A program made the position numbers and the translations under genes. Under the pieces are notes generated by a model. That model saw only the letters and a program-made list of their open reading frames with translations, had not been told where the DNA came from and did not search any database. 64,000 bases of DNA from positions 682,001 through 746,000 of the forward strand of contig JACKHO010000002.1 of assembly GCA_020638955.1 (NCBI GenBank). Reading direction: 5' to 3'. Source of the DNA: Planctomycetaceae bacterium (GTDB taxonomy: Bacteria > Planctomycetota > Planctomycetia > Planctomycetales > Planctomycetaceae). Positions 1 to 8,458 of the stretch are shown in pieces. Position 1 is the stretch's first letter; the number at the start of each line of letters is the position of its first letter.

Positions 1-170
1 CGAAGTCAATTTGCAGAATTCTGGCCCAGAAGAACGAGTGGGATGAATTTGGCAAACGAGCCCGCGACCGTGTGGAAGAATTCTTCTGCATTCGTCGCAT
101 GATCAGCAACTACGAGTCCGCCTACAAAGAAATGTACGCCAAGTCAAAACGCGGAGCATTGGCGAAGTAA
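1..170 (+). CDS. Glycosyltransferase, C-terminal end (partial)
   Basis: An open frame enters from the left edge (first full codon at base 3) and stops at TAA 168-170. The roughly 55 visible residues end in a charged helix with the pattern ARDRVEEFF...RMISNYESAYKEMY, which is typical of the last helix of GT4-family (GT-B fold) glycosyltransferases. The gene lies 5 bp before the Gfo/Idh/MocA gene and in the same direction, so it is probably the previous gene of the same polysaccharide operon. Donor and acceptor cannot be judged from this fragment. Confidence 0.7.
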   Translation, partial: KSICRILAQKNEWDEFGKRARDRVEEFFCIRRMISNYESAYKEMYAKSKRGALAK

Positions 171-175
171 GTCAC

Positions 176-1327
176 ATGACCACGTTATCACCACCATCGA
201 ACAAACAAGCGTCGCCCAGTGCGAGCCCCAAGCTGCAGCCCGTCACGGGCCAGCAGCCGAAGAGTTCCGTGCGAGTTGCGATATTGGGATGTGGTCAAAT
301 TGCTGATGCGCATCTCAGCCAAATCCAACGAATCAAATTCGCCGAGACCGTCGCCGTCTGTGATTCCCTCGAAGACCTCGCCTATCAGGCCGCGGCTCGA
401 TTTAATGTTCCCGCTATGTTTACCGACTGGAGGGAAATGTTGCAGCAGGCACAGCCTGACGTTGTTCACCTTGCGACGCCGGCACATACGCATGCTGCGT
501 TGGCCATTGAATTGATGAAAGCAGGCGTCCACGTCTATGTGGAAAAACCTTTCACACTGGATGTGAACGAAGCTGATCGCGTCCTGGCAGTCGCTCGTGA
601 AACCGGCAAAGCCATTTGCGTGGGACACGACCAGTTGTTCGATCCTGTCTGGCTGCGAGTAAAACAACTCGTTGCCCAGGGAGCCATTGGATCGGTGGGA
701 TTCGTCGAGTCGGTACTCGGTTATCCCATCAACGGCCAGTTCGGAAAGCTCGTCGCGTCCGATCCCAACCACTCCGTGCGTCGACTCCCCGGCGGATTGT
801 TTCAGAATACGATTTCGCACCCCCTCTACCGCATGACTGACTACCTAACCGACGAGGTTCCGACCCTCATCGGTGGTTGGGAACGGAATACCGAATTCGA
901 CTTCCCCACCGAGCTGCACGTCAGCCTGCTGGGAGAAAAGGTCAACGGCACACTGACGTTCAGCACCCGCATTCCGCCACAGCGCATCACGCGCGTGTAC
1001 GGCGAAAAGGGAACACTCACGGTCGACTTCGACACGCAAGTCATTCGCCGTGAAGCGCGTCCCCGTTTGCCGGGCGCCTTTGCCAAGCTCGAAGCACCGC
1101 TGCAGCACGTTACGGAAAGTGTTCGCAACCTCACTCGCAATCTCTGGCGATTTGCGTGGGGAGACATCCACTACTTCGCCGGCATGAAAACGCTGTTCGA
1201 GCAGTTCTACCGTTCCATCATGCACGGCAGCGAGCCACCCATTCCGGCCATCGAAATTCGACGTGTCACGCACATTATGGATCAGATTTTCGATCACTGT
1301 CGTCGTCAGGAAGGAGGCCAGGCATGA
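176..1327 (+). CDS. Gfo/Idh/MocA-family NAD(P)-dependent oxidoreductase
   Basis: This 383-residue protein probably oxidises or reduces a sugar or nucleotide-sugar with NAD(P). After about 30 polar residues comes a Rossmann start, VAILGCGQIADAHL (near residue 33), followed by the family's VEKPF motif near residue 122 with the Lys expected at the catalytic centre, and then the alpha/beta C-terminal domain. Length fits the family. The start ATG is 5 bp after the upstream stop. The stop overlaps the next gene's start (ATGA), so the two are probably translated together. The glycosyltransferase and epimerase neighbours suggest a role in making an activated sugar for a surface polysaccharide; the actual substrate is unknown. 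Confidence 0.85.
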   Translation: MTTLSPPSNKQASPSASPKLQPVTGQQPKSSVRVAILGCGQIADAHLSQIQRIKFAETVAVCDSLEDLAYQAAARFNVPAMFTDWREMLQQAQPDVVHLATPAHTHAALAIELMKAGVHVYVEKPFTLDVNEADRVLAVARETGKAICVGHDQLFDPVWLRVKQLVAQGAIGSVGFVESVLGYPINGQFGKLVASDPNHSVRRLPGGLFQNTISHPLYRMTDYLTDEVPTLIGGWERNTEFDFPTELHVSLLGEKVNGTLTFSTRIPPQRITRVYGEKGTLTVDFDTQVIRREARPRLPGAFAKLEAPLQHVTESVRNLTRNLWRFAWGDIHYFAGMKTLFEQFYRSIMHGSEPPIPAIEIRRVTHIMDQIFDHCRRQEGGQA

Positions 1328-2331
1328 GCACCGCCAAACGCGTTTGCCTCACCGGCGCGACAGGGTTCCTCGGACGCCGACTCGTTCCCCGACTGCTGAA
1401 TGAGCAGGATGTGACCGTTCGTTGCCTCGTACGTAATTCCAGCGACGTTGATCCGCTACTGGGTGTACTCAGCGCCGAGCAACAATCTCGCATCGAATTC
1501 GTGCGCGGCGACATGCGTGATGCCGAGTACCTCAAACAGGGACTCGACTCCTGTGATGTGCTTTACCATCTCGCCGCAGCCCTCGGTGGCAGCACGTCGA
1601 CTCTGTTTCTCAATACTGTCGTACCGACACGACAACTATTGGATGTCGCTCACGCTCAGGGAGTTGGTCGTTTTGTGCTCGTCAGTTCACTCGGTGTGTA
1701 TGGCACCGCAGGCCTACGAAACTGGCAACAGGTGGACGAAACCTGCCCGCTCGATCCTCAGCCCGAACGGCGTGATCCTTATTCCTTCAGTAAGGTGCGA
1801 CAGGAACAGGTGGCCCGCGAATTCAGCCAGAAGACCGGATTGCCGCTCGTCATTGTGCGTCCGGGAGTCATTTTCGGTGAAGGGCGGCCGCTCATCACCA
1901 GTCGCGTGGGGCTGAGTGTCGGCCCGTTGCTCGTCCGCATGGGAGGCAGTCACTCCTTGCCGTACACCTACGTCGAGAACTGTGCCGAAGCACTCAAGCT
2001 GGCGGGGCTGACGCCGGGAGTCGAAGGCGAAACATTCAACGTCGTCGATGAAGGATTCCTCACGGGACATCAGCTTGTGCGGTATGTCCGACGCCACGGC
2101 CAGAAGAAATGGTCGGTCTGGGTCCCCGGGATGTGTATTCAGCCCCTCTCGTGGATGTACGAAACCTATTCGTGGCTCAGTTCGGGACAGTTGCCCCCCG
2201 TCATTACACCCTATCGCAGTGCTGCCATCTGGAAGCCTCTGCGTTATTCGTCGAGCAACGCCAAAGCCAAACTGAACTGGCAACCGCCGTTCACCGTTGA
2301 ACAATCATTGGAGCGAACCATCGCAGGCTAG
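1324..2331 (+). CDS. NAD-dependent epimerase/dehydratase (extended SDR)
   Basis: This 335-residue extended short-chain dehydrogenase probably acts on a nucleotide-sugar. The N-terminus TGATGFLGRRL carries the GxxGxxG NAD-binding loop. A Ser region (LVSSLGVYG) and a YSFSKVRQE segment supply the Ser-Tyr-x-x-x-Lys catalytic set. ATG 1324 overlaps the previous gene's TGA (ATGA). A longer in-frame reading from 1156 exists but would run deep into the upstream gene, so I rejected it. Which sugar is changed (4-epimerisation, 4,6-dehydration or another reaction) cannot be told from motifs. Confidence 0.85.
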   Translation: MSTAKRVCLTGATGFLGRRLVPRLLNEQDVTVRCLVRNSSDVDPLLGVLSAEQQSRIEFVRGDMRDAEYLKQGLDSCDVLYHLAAALGGSTSTLFLNTVVPTRQLLDVAHAQGVGRFVLVSSLGVYGTAGLRNWQQVDETCPLDPQPERRDPYSFSKVRQEQVAREFSQKTGLPLVIVRPGVIFGEGRPLITSRVGLSVGPLLVRMGGSHSLPYTYVENCAEALKLAGLTPGVEGETFNVVDEGFLTGHQLVRYVRRHGQKKWSVWVPGMCIQPLSWMYETYSWLSSGQLPPVITPYRSAAIWKPLRYSSSNAKAKLNWQPPFTVEQSLERTIAG

Positions 2332-2352
2332 TGCCGCTGCGATTTGACAATC

Positions 2353-3567
2353 ATGCGTTATCTGTTCATCAGTACGACCTTCCCTGACGCCGCCAACCCG
2401 GCCCGCGGTACCTACAACTCCGCGTTGTGCCGCGCTCTGGCGGAACGTCATGAAGTCCGCGTGATTTCCCCCCGCATGTTCACTGAAGTCTTGCTGCGTC
2501 AGACCAGTCGCACGACACCAGCCAACATTCGGGACGCTGGCATCCGGGCTGAATATCCAACCTACTGGTACACGCCCAAGTTCTGGCAAGAATACTACGG
2601 TGACCAAATGTGGTGGTCCGTCCGCCGCTTGGTTGACCGCACGCTGAAAGAATTCCAGCCCGATGCTGTCCTCAGCTACTTCGCACATCCGGACGGACAA
2701 GTCGGATTGCAGGCGGCTCAGCAAATGGGCATCCCCTCGGCCGTCATTGTCGGCGGCAGTGATGTCCTGGTCCTTCCGAACCATCCTAAGCGTGGCCAAA
2801 TTGTGCGCCGCGTGTTGCATGAAACAACGCGCATCATCACCGTGAGTGATGGTCTACGTGAGAAGTGCATTGAACTCGGCTGTGCCCCCGACGCGGTTCG
2901 CACCATTTACCAGGGTGTTGAGACCGACGTCTTCTTCCAAGCTGATAAGCAAGCAGCCCGCGCAGAACGAAACATCCCGCAAGACGCCGAAGTCCTCGTC
3001 TGGGTCGGCAGGATGGTCTCCATCAAAGGACTCGACCTGCTTATCGATGCATTCCAACGAGTTTGCGCACAGCGTCCACAGGCGCGGCTCTACTTGTTGG
3101 GTGATGGACCAAGTCGACAGGAAGTCGAACAACAGGCCAAACGACTCGGTATTGAAGACAAGGTTACCTGCATAGGATCGGTCGGGCATGATCAAATTGC
3201 TGACTGGTACCGAGCGGCTGATTTGTGCGTACTGTCGAGTCACTCCGAAGGGCTCCCCAACGTCCTCCGCGAAAGCCTCGCCTGCGGCACGCCATTTGTC
3301 TCCACCGACGTAGGCAGCATTCGGGAAATCGCCGACGAGAAGTATTCCCTCCTCGTTCAGGAGCGTGATCCTCAACAGTTCGCCAACGCCATTGAGCATG
3401 GATTACAGGAAAACTATCGAGACGCCGCCGCTTCCTTCACCCCGCGAACATGGAACAACTGTGCTGACGAAGTGCAGGAAATGTTTGGCGAACTATTCAC
3501 ACAAAATCAGGTCACTACTCAAGCGGCGCCGCTTCATTCGCGGGAAAAAGTCGCAGCCGGAAAATAA
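2353..3567 (+). CDS. Glycosyltransferase family 4
   Basis: This 404-residue GT-B glycosyltransferase probably adds a sugar to a growing polysaccharide at the inner membrane. The N-terminal domain opens with MRYLFISTTFP and a glycine-poor acceptor region. The C-terminal donor domain has the GT4 signature VWVGRMVSIKGLDLLIDAF followed by SHSEGLPNVLRESLACGTP, the E-x7-E donor-binding motif. A TTG nine bases upstream is an alternative start; I prefer the ATG. It sits 21 bp after the epimerase gene and 6 bp before another glycosyltransferase gene, consistent with one operon. Confidence 0.87.
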   Translation: MRYLFISTTFPDAANPARGTYNSALCRALAERHEVRVISPRMFTEVLLRQTSRTTPANIRDAGIRAEYPTYWYTPKFWQEYYGDQMWWSVRRLVDRTLKEFQPDAVLSYFAHPDGQVGLQAAQQMGIPSAVIVGGSDVLVLPNHPKRGQIVRRVLHETTRIITVSDGLREKCIELGCAPDAVRTIYQGVETDVFFQADKQAARAERNIPQDAEVLVWVGRMVSIKGLDLLIDAFQRVCAQRPQARLYLLGDGPSRQEVEQQAKRLGIEDKVTCIGSVGHDQIADWYRAADLCVLSSHSEGLPNVLRESLACGTPFVSTDVGSIREIADEKYSLLVQERDPQQFANAIEHGLQENYRDAAASFTPRTWNNCADEVQEMFGELFTQNQVTTQAAPLHSREKVAAGK

Positions 3568-3573
3568 TTGTCC

Positions 3574-5007
3574 ATGTCCACCAATCGTCGGAAACGTGTT
3601 CTGTTCATCTCGTACCTCTTCCCGCCCGTCGGGGGAGTGGGGGTGCAGCGCGTCACGAAGTTTGTGAAGTATCTGCCCGAGTTCGGCTGGGACTCCTCGG
3701 TGCTCACCGTCTCGAATCCCTCTGTCCCGCTGCACGACGAGAGCTACCACAAAGACATTCCAGCCAACACCATCATCCGACGAGCCAAAACTTACGAGCC
3801 GGGTTACGCCGTCAAACAGGCGGTCGCGTCGAATGGATCGGGGAAACAGTCCGGCGGATTGATGAGTTGGGCCAAAGGGATGGTCAAACGCGTCGGCAAT
3901 TTCGTCCTGCAGCCCGATGCTCAAATCCTCTGGCACTTCCACGCCTGGCGCGAGGCACTCAAGCTCCTGAAGGAAGTTCCACACGACCTCATTGTTGCCA
4001 CGGGACCTCCGTTTTCATCGCTCGTACTCGGTGGCAAACTGGCCAGGAAAACTTGTCTGCCACTCATTCTGGATTACCGCGATGAATGGTCCATCAGCAA
4101 CGCCTACTGGGAAAACAAACAACAGGGTTCAATCGCCAATTGGATCCAAAAGCGACAACAATTCCAGGCCGTCCGCGCCGCAGATGTTCTGCTCGCGACG
4201 ACCCCCTCCAGCGCCCAGTCCGTCGCCGAAGTGGCGCTCGCTGCCGGAAGCTCAGCCCGCTCAACATACATCTACAACGGCTTCGACTCCGATGACTTCC
4301 CGACGGCGGGTGGCCGCATTGAAAAAGTCGACTACGGCAACGGCACCGATCGGTTCCGCCTCGCATTCATTGGCACACTCTGGAATTTGAACTCTATCGA
4401 GCCGGTGGTCACCGCAATTGAACGGCTGTCGAACTACCATCCTCATTTGGCGGGCAAGCTGGAACTGCTGCTGGCTGGTCGTCGCATGCCGGAACAGGAA
4501 GCCATTGTTGATCGACTCGAACAAACCGAGTGCAAAGTCACGCGGCTGCCGTTCGTGCAGCACGCGGAAGCCGTCCAACTCATGCAGTCGGCCGATGCAC
4601 TTCTCATGCTCAACTCCGACGTACCGCACGCCCATCGCATCATTAACGCGAAAACATTCGAGTACATGGCGGCGCGAAGGCCCATGTTTGTCGTGGCTCC
4701 AGAAGGTGACGTATGGGATATCGTCCGTGATTTGCCGGGTACCATGCTTTGCCCACCGTCGGACGTCGAACGCATCAAGGACAACCTGGCACTTATCATT
4801 GAACAGTTCCGCTGCGACGTGCATTTCGATGACGCACATTGGGACATCGACAAGTTTCATCGTCGACAAATCGCCGGACAACTGGCGACTCTGCTCAATA
4901 CCACCATCGGGCAACCAGCCGGCGAAACTTGGCCCACTTCGACGCATGACGCCGCGAACATTGAGCCATCCACAGAAGACACGAACGAATCGGCGGGCGA
5001 AAAGTAA
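3574..5007 (+). CDS. Glycosyltransferase (GT4-like)
   Basis: This 477-residue protein opens with FISYLFPPVGGVGVQRV, the Gly-rich N-terminal loop seen in GT4 enzymes that build surface polysaccharides. The middle has LDYRDEWSISNAYW and a Rossmann-like C-terminal half (RLAFIGTLWN near residue 265). The usual E-x7-E motif is weakened to a segment around INAKTFEYMAARRPMF, so donor use may differ from the previous gene. It follows that gene by 6 bp and is followed by the deacetylase-like gene after 5 bp. A TTG two codons upstream is an alternative start. Confidence 0.8.
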   Translation: MSTNRRKRVLFISYLFPPVGGVGVQRVTKFVKYLPEFGWDSSVLTVSNPSVPLHDESYHKDIPANTIIRRAKTYEPGYAVKQAVASNGSGKQSGGLMSWAKGMVKRVGNFVLQPDAQILWHFHAWREALKLLKEVPHDLIVATGPPFSSLVLGGKLARKTCLPLILDYRDEWSISNAYWENKQQGSIANWIQKRQQFQAVRAADVLLATTPSSAQSVAEVALAAGSSARSTYIYNGFDSDDFPTAGGRIEKVDYGNGTDRFRLAFIGTLWNLNSIEPVVTAIERLSNYHPHLAGKLELLLAGRRMPEQEAIVDRLEQTECKVTRLPFVQHAEAVQLMQSADALLMLNSDVPHAHRIINAKTFEYMAARRPMFVVAPEGDVWDIVRDLPGTMLCPPSDVERIKDNLALIIEQFRCDVHFDDAHWDIDKFHRRQIAGQLATLLNTTIGQPAGETWPTSTHDAANIEPSTEDTNESAGEK

Positions 5008-5012
5008 CGACC

Positions 5013-6206
5013 ATGTGGAACACATTACTCATCATTGGAATTTGCGTCGTACTCGCCCTCGTGGCCGGTGCGGTGTATCGTCTCATGCGGGCACGCAACC
5101 TTGAAAACTGGATTGGTGCCTACATCGCTCCGGCAGAACGTGTGCCTGCCTGGACACCCGACCAGCCCGTCGATGTCTTTATTGCCATTTGCGATCACTA
5201 CGAACCTGAGTGCTACGGAGCGTCTAGAGAAACGGCCCAGCACCGCGTTCGCCGCTGGGTGGAGGAATACCCGGCCCAGTTCGGAAGGTTCGCCGACGTC
5301 AACGGACGCACGCCGCAGTACACATTCTTCTTCCCGCAGGACGAATATCGCCCGGAATATCTCGACGAGCTGAAAAAGCTGTGCGATTTCGGCTATGGCG
5401 ATGTCGACGTGCATTTGCATCATGACAACGACACCGCCGAGTCACTCCGCGACAAGCTGAATGAGTTCCGCGAAACGTTATATCATCGTCACGGACTGCT
5501 CCGGAGACATCCCGAGACTGGCGAAATCGTGTACGGATTCATTCACGGCAACTGGGCTCTCTGTAATTCCCGACGTGATGGTCGTCAGTGTGGTGTTGAT
5601 CAGGAATTGACGGTGCTGCTGGAGACGGGATGTTACGCCGACTTCACTATGCCGTCCGCTCCGAGCGATACACAGACAAGTACCATTAATTCGATTTACT
5701 ACGCGAAAGATCGTCCCGGCCAACGCAAATCGCACGACGCGGGAGTTCGTTCTCGCGTCGGCTGGGCAGCGCCGGATGAACATCTCCTCATGATTCAGGG
5801 CCCCCTCACGCTCGACTGGTCCTCGCGTCGGTTCGGACTCATTCCCCGCATCGAAAACTCAGACCTGCATGAAGGCCGTCCAGCCACCATCCGTCGACTC
5901 AAACTGTGGCTCGATGCCGGAGTGTGTGTGGCTGGCCGCCCCGAATGGCGATTCGTCAAACTCCACACGCACGGATGCAAAGACGGCAACATCGACGAAC
6001 TGCTCGGCTCCGGCATGCAGCAGTTCCATGCGGACCTCGCAGCCCTGCATCAACAACACCCCGGCTTCCGCTACCACTACGTCACCGCCTGGGAAATGGC
6101 CCAACTCGTGCATCTGGCCGAGTCTGGAGAAACAAACCCTGACGTGTTGCTCAACCGAAAGAGCACCTCCGCCATCAGCTCAACGCCACAAATTGTTGGA
6201 TCGTAG
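5013..6206 (+). CDS. Membrane-anchored polysaccharide deacetylase-like protein
   Basis: This 397-residue protein starts with one membrane segment (residues 3-24), which should anchor it with the bulk outside the membrane. The soluble part looks like a distant NodB-type deacetylase: an acidic motif ICDHYEPE near residue 67, then VDVHLHHDND near 132 with a possible metal-binding His pair, and late aromatic and His-rich segments (VKLHTHGCKDG). I infer removal of acyl groups or another edit of the locus's polysaccharide. It is the last gene of the cluster, starting 5 bp after the previous stop. The exact family was not identified, so the enzymatic call is tentative. Confidence 0.6.
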   Translation: MWNTLLIIGICVVLALVAGAVYRLMRARNLENWIGAYIAPAERVPAWTPDQPVDVFIAICDHYEPECYGASRETAQHRVRRWVEEYPAQFGRFADVNGRTPQYTFFFPQDEYRPEYLDELKKLCDFGYGDVDVHLHHDNDTAESLRDKLNEFRETLYHRHGLLRRHPETGEIVYGFIHGNWALCNSRRDGRQCGVDQELTVLLETGCYADFTMPSAPSDTQTSTINSIYYAKDRPGQRKSHDAGVRSRVGWAAPDEHLLMIQGPLTLDWSSRRFGLIPRIENSDLHEGRPATIRRLKLWLDAGVCVAGRPEWRFVKLHTHGCKDGNIDELLGSGMQQFHADLAALHQQHPGFRYHYVTAWEMAQLVHLAESGETNPDVLLNRKSTSAISSTPQIVGS

Positions 6207-6231
6207 TTTCTTTGCGTTTTGTGCCATGCCC

Positions 6232-6258
6232 GGTGGCACAGACATTCCTGTCTGTGAT
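6232..6258 (+). repeat. Interspersed palindromic repeat, copy 1
   Basis: GGTGGCACAGACATTCCTGT followed by CTGTGAT. The core at 6237-6256 is a perfect 8-bp stem, CACAGACA / TGTCTGTG, with a TTCC loop. Copies lie at 21258, 47184 (opposite strand, one compensated pair change) and 55969. All four are between genes. Confidence 0.85.
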
Positions 6259-6290
6259 CTGAAGCCCCACCCGACGGGTTTCGATGCTTT

Positions 6291-6580
6291 TCACACAATC
6301 GAAATTGCCACCCGAATCAACCAGTTGTGCAGCAATGCCATGGTGACGATCGCACCGGCAGCGCTTAGCCAGCAGGTTCGCATGCAATTCGATGTCAGAA
6401 CAACGAGGCACAAAATCGCGAGCGACATTGCCGGAATGTCGATAACCGACAACCACCAGTACCAGTCGGTGACCTCAATCAATCGATCAACAAGGCGGGA
6501 ATTGCCAGCAGGATGAAATGGCAAACCGCAGTCGCGCACACCAGCCATACGACGCTTCGAGTGCAGTTTCTGTTCGCCAT
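6291..6580 (-). pseudogene. Small multi-spanning membrane protein, frameshifted
   Basis: Reading the minus strand from ATG 6580, preceded by AAAGG, gives a basic N-terminus and a hydrophobic segment ending in HFILLAIPALLID, then a TGA. One base out of frame, the reading continues at once as LIEVTDWYWWLSVIDIPAMS and runs through two more hydrophobic stretches to the stop at 6291. Adding one base around the slippery GATCGATTGATTG tract would restore a protein of about 96 residues with three membrane segments. No family was recognised. It could be a sequencing error, a recent pseudogene or a chance overlap. It is not close enough to the neighbouring genes to suggest an operon. Confidence 0.4.
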
Positions 6581-6626
6581 CCTTTGTTCCTGCAGCGGTC
6601 AATTGAGCACCAAAAGTCGTTTGGGC

Positions 6627-8126
6627 CTACCGTCCGTCAATCGCCATGAGGCTGCGACGTGTCGATACATAAAGCGTACCATTTGCGAATGTCGGTGACG
6701 ATTCGGTGGTATTACGCAGGCTCAGTTCTTCGAGGAGTTGCAACTCGCGTGACAGCTTGAGTACTGCCAAGTCGCCATCTTCGTCGGTGACATACACCCG
6801 GTCGCCAACAATGAGTGGTGCGCCGACTACAATTGAGAAGCAGTCGTACGCCCACAGCCACTCTCCTGTTTGTTCATCCAGACAATGCACAAGGCCGTCG
6901 TCATCAGGGGCGATGACCAGCCCGTTATGGACGGCAACATTCGAAAGTGCGCTATGCATTTTCTCATCGCGCTTCTCGCCATGGCCGACGTATTTCCAGA
7001 TGACACCGGAGTTGGGATTCTCCAGCGCTGCCCCATCTTCTCCAAGCAGTTCCTCGCTGATGTCTCCCATTTGTTTGGGATCGAGGCAAAATAGTGTTCC
7101 ATCGACAGCGCCTAATTCCCGCTCGCGACCGCCCACAATGAATAAGCGGTTGCGATGAAAAACGGGAGTGGCCACGAAGTGACTGGCGTTTCCGTTGTAG
7201 AAAGGGTGCTTCTTCACTCCCTTGGGATTGATATCGAATTTCCAGATCATTGTCCCGGTCAACGCATCGAAGCTGCGAACCCAGCCGTCTCCCTGACCCA
7301 TGACGACCTGTGCCCGTCTCTCGACTTCAATAAGAGTCGGACTGCCGTGTTGGACGTAAATGATGTCGGTTCCCGGTGAGTTATCCTGCCATTGCAACTT
7401 GCCGTCGTCTTTTCTCAAACAAATCAGACTGGGCGCCTCTGGCGCACCGACGCCGTCGACGGCTCCATCAATATTTCGTCCATTTGTTGTGTTGACATAA
7501 ATGAAGTCGCGGTAGCCTGCCACAGAACTGTGGCTCGCATGACTTCCAATCATGGTCGCACGGGGCTGAACGCCAAGTTCTTCAATCATATCGTACTTCC
7601 ACACAACCTTGGGCAACCCATTTCCATTCAGCAATTGCGAAATATCCAGGCACACGACTTCGCAGCGGTTCGTACAGAACCACAATCGGTCCCCTTCCAC
7701 GAGCGGTGCTGAAGCCAGGCTGGTCTCAGGCCAGTCCACACGTCTCCAGTAGACTTGTCCTGGCGCAGGAGCGAGCCGCGGTGAGACGTATTGATAGAGA
7801 AACTTGCCATCGCTTTCGCGAAAACACATCAGCACGCTGGCGTCTTTTGTCTGATTGGCGTCACGTGGATTGCCATTGTTTGTTCCAACCCAGACCAATC
7901 CGTTCGCAACGACCGGTTCTCCAGTGCTCACGTCGCCAAGTTGTGCAATCCACCGTGCACGCTTCTGCAGGTCAACCTTCTCGTCGCTTCCTTCGGGACG
8001 AATGCGAAACTCGACGTCAGGCACGACAGGATTCCGTCCCGACGACCCACCCCGCTGCGGCCAATCCTGCGCGAGGAGAGTTGTTGAACAGAGGAAAGCG
8101 GCTAGCCAGCTTGCACAGAGTTTCAT
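6627..8126 (-). CDS. Secreted PQQ-binding-like beta-propeller protein
   Basis: This 499-residue protein has a signal peptide (MKLCASWLAAFLCSTTLLAQ) and then DWPQRGG, the usual opening of planctomycete PQQ-like propellers. Blade-type repeats follow throughout, such as GLVWVGTNNGNP, LICLRKDDGKLQW and VHCLDEQTGEWLWAYD. It most likely works in the periplasm or outside, either as an extracellular redox enzyme or as a binding scaffold; no PQQ ligand set could be verified. The start at 8126 was chosen because the signal peptide begins there; the frame is open 35 codons further up without such a signal. No operon partner is evident. Confidence 0.85.
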   Translation of the reverse strand: MKLCASWLAAFLCSTTLLAQDWPQRGGSSGRNPVVPDVEFRIRPEGSDEKVDLQKRARWIAQLGDVSTGEPVVANGLVWVGTNNGNPRDANQTKDASVLMCFRESDGKFLYQYVSPRLAPAPGQVYWRRVDWPETSLASAPLVEGDRLWFCTNRCEVVCLDISQLLNGNGLPKVVWKYDMIEELGVQPRATMIGSHASHSSVAGYRDFIYVNTTNGRNIDGAVDGVGAPEAPSLICLRKDDGKLQWQDNSPGTDIIYVQHGSPTLIEVERRAQVVMGQGDGWVRSFDALTGTMIWKFDINPKGVKKHPFYNGNASHFVATPVFHRNRLFIVGGRERELGAVDGTLFCLDPKQMGDISEELLGEDGAALENPNSGVIWKYVGHGEKRDEKMHSALSNVAVHNGLVIAPDDDGLVHCLDEQTGEWLWAYDCFSIVVGAPLIVGDRVYVTDEDGDLAVLKLSRELQLLEELSLRNTTESSPTFANGTLYVSTRRSLMAIDGR

Positions 8127-8458
8127 GAGCGCACCTGCTCGAATGACGAGATGTTGTTCTGCAACAGAGTTGTCATGCCGCACAGCATACCGTCGGCGAG
8201 GGCTGTGTTCGATGTCGGTATCCGAATGCAAAACGCACTGAGGGCAACGTAATCTTAGTGAGGTGCCTTAATGCGCTTCGCCTGTCGCAAAATGCGAGCA
8301 TGCCGCCCCATTTCGAATGGCGTTCATGGCAATGCCAGTTGCCATGAACGGCGGAGGTGCGCGTTAAACAACTTTCGCAAACTCGTCCCTGCCGCCCCTC
8401 GTCGTGGTTTGAGGGGCGCTGCCGTCGGACTGCACTTTCGTGCGTCGGCCAAGGGGGG
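8127..8458. other. Intergenic region with two perfect inverted repeats
   Basis: No gene is evident. It lies downstream of the membrane protein at 8459 and upstream of the PQQ-like gene, both on the minus strand. Bases 8321-8350 form a perfect 12-bp stem (CGTTCATGGCAA / TTGCCATGAACG) with loop TGCCAG. Bases 8394-8417 form a 7-bp GC-rich stem (GCCCCTC / GAGGGGC) with a 10-base loop. Neither has a following T-run on either strand, so they are not clear intrinsic terminators, but they could act in mRNA processing or as repeats. Confidence 0.6.

Noticed and set aside
188..820. 210-residue minus-strand frame opposite the oxidoreductase
   Set aside because: Unlike protein in composition, and the plus frame has Rossmann and VEKPF motifs.
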